From NCBI RefSeq assembly GCF_900110425.1, contig NZ_FODS01000015.1:40845-104844 (forward strand): a stretch of DNA of 64,000 bases, given 5' to 3'. The DNA comes from Salinihabitans flavidus (GTDB taxonomy: Bacteria; Pseudomonadota; Alphaproteobacteria; Rhodobacterales; Rhodobacteraceae). This document shows, piece by piece, positions 57,816-64,000 of this stretch (within the stretch, counting starts at the first letter, position 1; every line of letters begins with the position of its first letter). Position numbers and translations under genes: made by a program. The notes beneath the pieces were generated by a model that searched no databases, was not told where the DNA came from, and worked only from the letters and a program-made list of their open reading frames with translations.

Positions 57816-59143
57816 TCCGCCGCACAATCCTCGAATGGGAGCGCATCGGCTACGGGTCTGGCAACGCCGATATCCCGGAGGCAGAGGCAGACCGCCTTGC
57901 AGCAATCGCGCGGGCCTCGGCCTTTTCCGGCCGCGGGGGTGAGGGTGTGCTGGAACACGGGCGGAAAGGGCTGCGCGCACGTGGCGTCGTCGGCGTCATT
58001 GCTACCCCCGGCTGCCAACTCGAAATTCTTCCAAAGATCGAGGGTGACGGCGAAACTAACCTGTCCGATGCGACCCTCCGGACGCGCCTCATCCACATGC
58101 TCGCGGTGACCCACGATCTGCCGATCGAAACCGGGGCCATGACGTACCTCGGCTGGCAGCGCGATACCGTGCTCGAGCTGCTGATCCGCCTGTTTTGCGC
58201 GAAGCTCACCGACGCGGTTCGCCAAGGGATGCCGCGCCACTACCTCGAACACGAAGATGACTTACCTGCGCTTCGGGGACGCCTCGACGTTACACGGCAA
58301 TTCTCCACACTCGCGGTCTCGCCAGAGAAACTCGCGTGTCGTTTCGATGCTCTGTCTCCAGACATCGCGCTGAATCAGGTCATGCGAGCAGCAGTCAGTA
58401 AGCTGTCGCGTCTGTCCGGCGCACCGGACAACCAGCGCGTGCTACGTGAGCTGAGCTTCGTGTACGCCGACGTAGCTGACGTTCCCCCAAACGCACTTCG
58501 GTGGGATCGGATCGTCCTCGACCGCACCAATCGTCGTTGGCGGGATCTCCTGTCCTTTGCGCGCCTTTTTCTTTCTGACCGATACCAGCAGACAAGCGCG
58601 GGGGCCATCAATGGGCACGCGCTGCTCTTCGAGATGAATGTTCTGTTCGAGAGATACGTCGAGCGAATTCTTTCGCGGGCACTAGCCGGCACAGGCTTAC
58701 GAGTATCTTCGCAGGGCGGGCACCGCGACTGCCTGTACGAGGGTGACATTGGTCGTTTTCGGACGCGACCGGACCTCATTGTCCGGGACATTGACGGGAT
58801 AGCACTGATCATCGACACCAAGTGGAAGCGCATGACCCCGCGGATCGATGATCCGAAGCAAGGCGTCAGCCAATCGGACGTTTACCAGCTAATGGCTTAC
58901 GGGAGGCTCTACGGTTGCCCGAACGTCATGCTGCTCTACCCGCACCAGGGCGACTTGCCGCCCGGCCCGATCTGCCGAAGGTATTCAATAGCGGCGAAGG
59001 GAGCGGATGAGACGCTGATCGTGGCTACGCAGGACCTTGCCGGCACACAGCGAGACCACAGTGAAAGTTTGCGACAGCTAGTCGTCAATTCGCTCGTCTT
59101 CGGTGCATCTCTCCTCGAAGGAGTGGATTATGAAATGGTTTGA
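57812..59143 (+). CDS. mcrC: McrC-type nuclease subunit
   Basis: A 443-aa protein. It starts with the McrC beta-domain (TILEWERIGYGSGN..., RGVVGVIATPGCQLEILPKI) and has LGWQRDTVLELLIRLFCAKL and LPALRGRLDVTRQF signatures. The C-terminal PD-(D/E)XK nuclease is RTRPDLIVRD (Asp321) and LIIDTKWK (Asp335, Lys337). It binds the McrB hexamer and cuts DNA. Overlaps mcrB. The sequence immediately after its stop is homologous to the end of the upstream helicase (separate feature). Confidence 0.92.
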   Translation: MIRRTILEWERIGYGSGNADIPEAEADRLAAIARASAFSGRGGEGVLEHGRKGLRARGVVGVIATPGCQLEILPKIEGDGETNLSDATLRTRLIHMLAVTHDLPIETGAMTYLGWQRDTVLELLIRLFCAKLTDAVRQGMPRHYLEHEDDLPALRGRLDVTRQFSTLAVSPEKLACRFDALSPDIALNQVMRAAVSKLSRLSGAPDNQRVLRELSFVYADVADVPPNALRWDRIVLDRTNRRWRDLLSFARLFLSDRYQQTSAGAINGHALLFEMNVLFERYVERILSRALAGTGLRVSSQGGHRDCLYEGDIGRFRTRPDLIVRDIDGIALIIDTKWKRMTPRIDDPKQGVSQSDVYQLMAYGRLYGCPNVMLLYPHQGDLPPGPICRRYSIAAKGADETLIVATQDLAGTQRDHSESLRQLVVNSLVFGASLLEGVDYEMV

Positions 59144-59201
59144 GCAGATGCGACTAGTGAATGCTCTGTGCGCGCTGCCCTTTGCGCGAACGGCTGAATG
59201 A
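59130..59201 (+). pseudogene. Remnant of a nuclease-helicase 3' end after mcrC
   Basis: Codons from 59142 read EQMRLVNALCAL, against EQVRLVNTLCAL at the C-terminus of the nuclease-helicase (55285-55320). Ten of 12 residues are identical, and many differing bases are in third codon positions. As a frame it runs from ATG 59130 (after GGAG) to TGA 59201 (23 codons), overlapping both mcrC and the next gene. It looks like the tail of a second or ancestral helicase gene left by insertion of mcrBC. Confidence 0.65.
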
Positions 59202-60628
59202 TGAAGAGCCTGTTTTCGAAGTTGAGGCGCAAGTTGGATGTATCTACGGAGACACCCTCACATCCAGATTTGAACCCACCGTCCGATTCGGGTGTCCCCC
59301 AAGCCGAATGCTTGCCCGAAGCCTCACAGGCTGTGGCCGGCTCGGAGCCTGGCGAACCCGCGGCCGCTCCCGCGGAGGTAATCGAGGACAGCCTTCATCC
59401 GGACCTGCATCTTATCGAGTCTCAGCTTTTCGCGGCGGATCTTCCTTACAATCCACGCGCCGAAGCCCCAATACAAGCGGATGTTCCCGCTTCTGGGCAT
59501 CAACCGTCGACAGCCGAGGCATTCACAGAGCTTGAGGCGGAAAATGAGGTTTCGACTAAACAGGAGCCGGCCCCGGATCCCGCCTTGGCTTCACCAACTT
59601 CCGATGCTTCGAACTTGACTGGCGAACTCGACCTTGCTGAGGCGGATTACGAATACGATGAACTCACCGGTGAAGACGATGAGTTCGCTGAACAGTCCGA
59701 CGACCGCTGGGAGGCTGCGCTTTCCTACGAGGTCGGTGAGGAAATTGAAGGCGCCCGCACCGACGACGCTTCGTTCGATGTTGCTGATTGCGGCGAGCTT
59801 CCGGAGTTCGATCTGCAAGAGATCGAGAACGAAGCTGAGAGCGCCCATTGGGAAGACCTTTTGGAGCTGGATCTATATGAGGAAGATCCAGATGCATCGG
59901 TTCCCTCTGTCGAAGAAGAGACCATCACCGATGATCACCTATTGGATGATTACGCCGCTAGGCTAGTCAGTCAGATGCGTATCATAAAGCTTGACGAGCG
60001 TTCCGTGCTTCAAGGTCGCTTGAAAGCAATCTTGGAAGAGTTCCCGTTCTCGTCGAGTTACAGGGCTCTCTCAAGGCTGGTGAGAGCTGGAAAAAGCCTC
60101 GAAGAGCTTGAGGATGCGTGCGAACTGAAATGCCTTTGGCGGGACTCTCCTTGGCTTTGGTCTCATCGGAAATTCAACAGAATGCAGCGCGCTTGGGAGA
60201 CAGAAGAGCGCTCGAGCTATCGCAGCGCTCTCTCTTGGAAACTTGCATTGGCATTGATTCATCGGGTTGGCCGGGTAGAGGCCGAGAGAAGGATTTTCGA
60301 CGATTGGCGAAACGAATGGCTCGCGATGCAGCCAGAGCACTCGAGCGAGGGTGTCCGTATAGACCCACGGTTCTGGAGCTATCCTGCTTTCCTTAATCTC
60401 GATTACGAAAGCATTGAACTAGCTGATAGTGAATCTTGGTATTACGAGGAGCCTATCGACATTCAACCGCCGAGTTCCTTCCGCCTTGAGGATAGCGAAG
60501 GTCAGATTTGGCGTTTCGAACCAAAAGATGGACGCTGCGACAGTGGCTTTCTGTCATTACTTCCACACTCCAAACGGGTAGCAGCACAAGAGGAAGCCGA
60601 GGCAAAAGAGGCAGGCAAGGATGCATAG
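59198..60628 (+). CDS. Acidic hypothetical protein of the defence operon
   Basis: A 476-aa protein. A short basic start (MKSLFSKLRRKLD) precedes a 240-residue very acidic, Pro/Ser-rich disordered half with repeated Glu/Asp clusters. Residues about 255-470 look folded, helical and Trp-rich (LKCLWRDSPWLWSHRKFNRMQRAWETEE, WLAMQPEHS). No family recognised. Its stop overlaps the SNF2 helicase start by eight bases, so the two are coupled; it may be a DNA mimic-like regulator or adaptor for that helicase (inference). Confidence 0.75.
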   Translation: MMKSLFSKLRRKLDVSTETPSHPDLNPPSDSGVPQAECLPEASQAVAGSEPGEPAAAPAEVIEDSLHPDLHLIESQLFAADLPYNPRAEAPIQADVPASGHQPSTAEAFTELEAENEVSTKQEPAPDPALASPTSDASNLTGELDLAEADYEYDELTGEDDEFAEQSDDRWEAALSYEVGEEIEGARTDDASFDVADCGELPEFDLQEIENEAESAHWEDLLELDLYEEDPDASVPSVEEETITDDHLLDDYAARLVSQMRIIKLDERSVLQGRLKAILEEFPFSSSYRALSRLVRAGKSLEELEDACELKCLWRDSPWLWSHRKFNRMQRAWETEERSSYRSALSWKLALALIHRVGRVEAERRIFDDWRNEWLAMQPEHSSEGVRIDPRFWSYPAFLNLDYESIELADSESWYYEEPIDIQPPSSFRLEDSEGQIWRFEPKDGRCDSGFLSLLPHSKRVAAQEEAEAKEAGKDA

Positions 60629-63446
60629 ATCGCTATTTCCATCAAAGGGCGCTCTCGTGAAGTTGGAAGACGACGCGCGCGGGGTGATCCATGATCTGAG
60701 GCCGAAGGCAGAGCCAAACGAGGCTCAACTCGCCATGGCAGGCAATCGCCGAGCATGGGTGGCGCTATCGGACCTAAAGCCCGCATATGCGCCTGGACAG
60801 CAAGTACAGCACAAGCCACCGCGAGGTCGCGGACTGAGCCTTGGGACCGGAGTTGTACTTGCAACGCGTTCGCTCGGAGGCTTCGAGCAGGTTCTCGTTC
60901 AGTTCGCAGAGACTGGAGAAACCAGGTGGCTGGACTGGCGTGTTCTCGCACAGGCGATGCCTGTCGAGCTGCGGATCGCAAAACGACAAACTGGCCAGCA
61001 TATGAACCATGCAGAGCGATTCCGGCTCCGAATGCTGTCCAAGGCACTTCAGATATGGAATGCGAACACCGGAGCATTCGGCCGTCTCGACATCGACCCT
61101 CTGCCGCATCAACTCGATGTGGCGCGGAAGGTCGTAACTTCCCCTCAGGCGCGTTGGCTGATCGCCGACGATGTCGGGCTTGGCAAGACCATTGAGGTTG
61201 GTCTTATTCTTCACGCCCTCTCGCAGCGTAATCGCTGCAGGCGCGTTCTGATCGTGTGTCCTTCTTCGCTGACTAAGCAGTGGAAGGATGAGATGCGCGC
61301 CAAGTTCGGGCGCGCCTTCGAGATCTATCAGCGCGACTTCCGCCCCGAATTCGCCGACGAGATGCGACTGAGGGAGAATGTCATAATCTCGCTTGATCTC
61401 GCGAAGCGCGACGAGCATTTGGCACGGCTCATCGAAGCTGGCTTCTGGGATGTTATTGTGTTTGACGAGGCGCATCGGCTCGGGCGGTCCGAAACCGGCG
61501 AGCAGACGGAACGCTACGCGCTCGCTCACAAGCTTCGCGACCGGACCCACTCGCTGTTATTGCTCACCGCAACGCCGCACCAAGGTAAAACCCGTCGTTT
61601 CGCGGCTCTATTGGAGTTGGTGCGACCGGACCTCCTGCCTGAAATCCGAACGCTGGAGATGAACCCAGAGGTGGTTGGAGATATCATCATTCGTAATCGG
61701 AAGACCCGCGTTACGGATGCAGAAGGCAACCTGATTTTTCGCGGCCACGACACGCTTCGCCACATGGTAATCCCGTCGCCCGAAATGCGCACTGCGGACA
61801 AGGCGCTCCGGAGGTATTTGAGCGAGGGGTATCGCGCCAGTGCCGACGCGAAGGATAGAATGATCGGCCGAGCCATCGGGTTTGTCATGACGACGTATCG
61901 CAAACTCGCTTCATCTTCCGTGGCGGCAATCGAGCGGGCGCTAGAACGTCGCTTGGAGCGGTTGCAAGATTTCGATGCCGCTTCGGCGAAGGCGATACCT
62001 TCAGACGAGCAACTCGAAGGCGACGATAACCTTGCTGAAACTGGGCCCATCGCTGAGGTTGGCGCCTTCTTCGCTGATGAAGCAAGCGAGGTTCAGGCCG
62101 TTCTAAAACTCATCCGCGTGGCGCGGCAATCGGATGCGAAGCTGCAGACATTCCTAAATGACGTGGTTTCTCCGCTTCTAGCACAGGACCAAAACCTTTT
62201 GGTGTTTACTGAGTACAGGGCTACCCAGAGTTACCTAGCAGAGGCGATCGCACACGCATGTCCGGGGGTCCAAGTCACCGCGATCAACGGCTCTATGCCG
62301 CTGGATGAAAAAATAAGGAATGTGCGCGCCTTCAACAGCCGAGAAGCACAGGTCATGGTATCGACTGAGGCGGGGGGCGAAGGCCTAAACCTGCAGGACG
62401 CCTGTCATATCATGGTGAATTATGATTTGCCTTGGAATCCTGCACGTCTGGTGCAACGGATCGGCCGTTTGTACCGTTATGGTCAGACGCGGCGAGTCCA
62501 AGTCATCAACTTGCAGTCGGATGATGGCTTCGACAACAGTGCCATCACTTTATTGTTGGACCGTGTCAGCACGATTGCACAGGACATGGCAAGCGTTGCC
62601 GGCGAGATGAAGGACGCCTTGGCTGCGGAAGTGCTCGGTGAGCTGATGTCCTACATCGACATGGAAAGCATCCTGGAGCGTGCGACCAGCATGAAGATGG
62701 ACCAGACGGAAGAGGAGATCGCTGAAGCCATACGCGAAGCACAGAAGGCGCGAGCGGCCGAGGACGATATTTTGCAGTTTGCATCCGCACACCAGACTCG
62801 CGTTTCGGGCGGCTTCGACTTTCGGCATATGGTCAGCTTTGTGAAAGGGATGGCACCAATCGCCGGATACGACGTGCGAGCTGAGATGCATGGCGGAAAG
62901 ACGCTTGAGCTTGAGCTCGCCGAAGAGGATATCGGCCGTTGGCCAGAGTTCGGCCGTCGTAGCATTGTGCGGCTGACTGCCGACCACACAAGGGCGATCG
63001 CTGACCCGTCGCTTGTTCCGATGGACTTCGAAGCCGGCTTTGTGCGTGATCTCTCAGAGCTGGCCAAAGACCGGCTGGCTTTCGACGGGCTTTACGCGGA
63101 GGCCGAAACGGAAGCCGTTGCGGGTGAGGACGAGGATGTGGTCGCCGTTCATCAGGTTCGTTGGCAGGGTCTTTCTGGCGAGTTGCTGGAGGAAGAGCTG
63201 ATTGCCCTGTCCGGCAAGAAGGACGGTGCCACGGAGCTGGCGCATGAAGAGTTCGCGGAACTGCTGCTAAGGCCGCTGGACAGTGTGCCGGCATCTACGC
63301 CCAGCGATGAGAACCGGTTGATCGCAAAGGCCTTTGCGCCGGCAGTGGACGGTTTTGTCTCGCGCTGGGCCGAAGCCGACCGCATGCCCTCGTCAGTGTT
63401 CCTGGCTGCAGGTCTGAAGAGGAGGCGTCAATTCCCCCGGACGTAG
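60621..63446 (+). CDS. SNF2/RapA-type helicase (DISARM DrmD-like)
   Basis: A 941-aa SWI2/SNF2 ATPase. Walker A is ADDVGLGKT (Lys189), DEAH at 282-285, LLTATPHQGK, then helicase C motifs STEAGGEGLNLQ, PWNPARLVQRIGRLYRYGQ. The N-terminal 100 residues (GRGLSLGTGVVLATRSLGGFEQVLVQFAETGETRWLDW) look like a small beta-barrel. The C-terminal 250 residues are specific to the RapA/HepA and DrmD-like group. DrmD-like helicases track along DNA in DISARM. No DrmA, DrmB or DrmC gene is present, so this is not a canonical DISARM. Confidence 0.85.
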   Translation: MHRSLFPSKGALVKLEDDARGVIHDLRPKAEPNEAQLAMAGNRRAWVALSDLKPAYAPGQQVQHKPPRGRGLSLGTGVVLATRSLGGFEQVLVQFAETGETRWLDWRVLAQAMPVELRIAKRQTGQHMNHAERFRLRMLSKALQIWNANTGAFGRLDIDPLPHQLDVARKVVTSPQARWLIADDVGLGKTIEVGLILHALSQRNRCRRVLIVCPSSLTKQWKDEMRAKFGRAFEIYQRDFRPEFADEMRLRENVIISLDLAKRDEHLARLIEAGFWDVIVFDEAHRLGRSETGEQTERYALAHKLRDRTHSLLLLTATPHQGKTRRFAALLELVRPDLLPEIRTLEMNPEVVGDIIIRNRKTRVTDAEGNLIFRGHDTLRHMVIPSPEMRTADKALRRYLSEGYRASADAKDRMIGRAIGFVMTTYRKLASSSVAAIERALERRLERLQDFDAASAKAIPSDEQLEGDDNLAETGPIAEVGAFFADEASEVQAVLKLIRVARQSDAKLQTFLNDVVSPLLAQDQNLLVFTEYRATQSYLAEAIAHACPGVQVTAINGSMPLDEKIRNVRAFNSREAQVMVSTEAGGEGLNLQDACHIMVNYDLPWNPARLVQRIGRLYRYGQTRRVQVINLQSDDGFDNSAITLLLDRVSTIAQDMASVAGEMKDALAAEVLGELMSYIDMESILERATSMKMDQTEEEIAEAIREAQKARAAEDDILQFASAHQTRVSGGFDFRHMVSFVKGMAPIAGYDVRAEMHGGKTLELELAEEDIGRWPEFGRRSIVRLTADHTRAIADPSLVPMDFEAGFVRDLSELAKDRLAFDGLYAEAETEAVAGEDEDVVAVHQVRWQGLSGELLEEELIALSGKKDGATELAHEEFAELLLRPLDSVPASTPSDENRLIAKAFAPAVDGFVSRWAEADRMPSSVFLAAGLKRRRQFPRT

Positions 63447-63542
63447 CAGGTCGAGGGCAATCCGGTGTGGAGAACGTCCGATCCCAGACCCATCCCCTCC
63501 GCCATTATCCCCATTGCGAACCAGTGACACCGCCCTGACGGG

Positions 63543-63562
63543 CACGGATTTTTCCGTGTTTT
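63543..63562 (+). terminator. Possible terminator downstream of defence operon
   Basis: CACGGA (63543-63548) and TCCGTG (63553-63558) form a six-bp stem with a TTTT loop, followed by TTTT (63559-63562). It lies about 100 bp after the SNF2 stop. Stem GC content is moderate, so the call is tentative. Confidence 0.35.
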
Positions 63563-63604
63563 CAAAGGGGTTTGCGGGAACCGACCGAACCTCATAGGCG
63601 CGCC

Positions 63605-63692
63605 GCCAGGCCGAAGCTGGGCTCAGAATGGCCCTCAGTCTCAGTTTGGACGTCGTGGTGTTGAAGGACTGCGTGACGGACACGAAGGTGAC
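63605..63692 (-). pseudogene. Decayed serine recombinase fragment
   Basis: Minus-strand codons read VTFVSVTQSFNTTTS, almost identical to the intact recombinase at the left end of the window (VTFVSVTQAFNTTTS), then degenerate into a frame with ILSPASAWRR where the intact protein has ILLSFAQFER. DNA upstream and downstream does not continue the gene. It is in the same orientation as the left recombinase. Bases 63447-63604 hold only the terminator candidate. Confidence 0.7.
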
Positions 63693-63788
63693 GCAGTGTT
63701 TGCTGTCTGACGTCAGCACCTTTGGGACAGATTTGAGGATTTGAACAACGGAGGGTTCCTGGTTCATCATAGCCTTTAAGGAGCGAAG

Positions 63789-64000
63789 ATGAACAAGAAG
63801 CCCGGAACATCGAAAGACGCAGCTGACAAGCTGGTCAAAAACATCCGCCGCAAGACCCGCCAGACCTACTCGGCGGAGGAGAAGATCCGCATTGTTTTGG
63901 CCGGATTGCGCGGGGAGGAAAGCATCTCGGCGTTATGTCGCCGCGAGGGTATCTCTGACAGCCTGTATTACACTTGGTCGAAGGAATTCCTTGAGGCTGG
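63789..64000 (+). mobile_element. IS3-family transposase OrfA, 5' part (window ends inside it)
   Basis: A 70-codon partial frame: KDAADKLVKNIRRKTRQTYSAEEKIRIVLAGLRGEESISALCRREGISDSLYYTWSKEFLEAG is the HTH_Tnp_1 N-terminal region of IS3-type OrfA proteins. ATG 63789 follows AAGGAGCG. The rest of the insertion sequence lies beyond the window. No left terminal inverted repeat could be confirmed by eye in 63700-63788. Confidence 0.85.

Noticed and set aside
52042..63446. A canonical DISARM or BREX system
   Set aside because: A DrmD-like helicase is present but DrmA, DrmB, DrmC and a DISARM methylase are absent; no BrxC, PglZ or BrxL was found.
63480..63600. A tRNA 3' end or attachment site next to the recombinase fragment
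   Set aside because: The stretch vaguely resembles a tRNA 3' half, but there is no GGTTCGAATCC T-loop or paired acceptor stem.

Overview
The window is GC-rich bacterial DNA with the gene families of a marine or soil alphaproteobacterium, most likely Rhodobacterales (DUF2924/DUF3489 proteins, a large serine recombinase, gene-transfer-agent-like tail proteins; this taxonomic call is inference). About 49 kb is an almost complete siphovirus-type prophage with a lambda-like head module. The last 14 kb is a cargo or neighbouring defence island. The window ends in a decayed recombinase and the start of an IS3-family element.

Layout. 1-1892: serine recombinase (cut by the left edge), DUF2924 partner and a small upstream gene, overlapping on the minus strand. 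2110-5288: regulation, with a two-gene unit ending in an XRE-ImmA/IrrE metalloprotease, an S24 (CI/LexA-like) repressor and a divergent early gene. 5312-15238: an early replication and recombination operon with many start/stop overlaps: HTH protein, Sak4-like ATPase, ssDNA-binding-like protein, DEAH helicase, Cas4/RecB-like Fe-S nuclease, a primase-polymerase/RepA-type helicase fusion and a RuvC-like resolvase. Three gene-free gaps here (5312-5438, 13672-13871, 15555-15691) each hold a different family of short direct and inverted repeats. The middle one, next to the primase-helicase, is the best origin candidate. 15848-22004: accessory genes (DMT exporter, ParB-methyltransferase, the stump of a C5-cytosine methyltransferase, YbjN-like proteins, DUF429, DUF3489).

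22090-40045: terminase, gpW, portal, ClpP-type protease, gpD, gpE, gpFII, tail terminator, tube, G/GT chaperones with a visible A AAA AAC -1 frameshift site, tape measure and tail tip genes. Antisense morons interrupt this block at four places: DUF1186/SEC-C and a lipid A acyltransferase; a secreted protein plus an unknown; a bactofilin; and a HigBA toxin-antitoxin pair with its operator. 40353-49470: NlpC/P60-like protein, J-like host-specificity protein, holin, endolysin, nested Rz/Rz1 spanins, a collagen-like protein and two tail-fibre proteins with related N-terminal domains.

49629-63446: DUF4236 micro-protein, then a minus-strand WYL regulator-HEPN operon divergent from a plus-strand operon: 92-aa protein, TM0106/Dna2-like nuclease-helicase, McrB (with an apparent EVE/PUA-like insert inside its GTPase domain), McrC, a very acidic unknown protein and an SNF2/RapA-type helicase. 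A copy of the helicase gene's 3' end lies just after mcrC. This suggests that mcrBC was inserted between the nuclease-helicase and the acidic-protein/SNF2 pair. This composite locus is the most interesting part of the window. All functional assignments come from reading the sequence; no database search was run.
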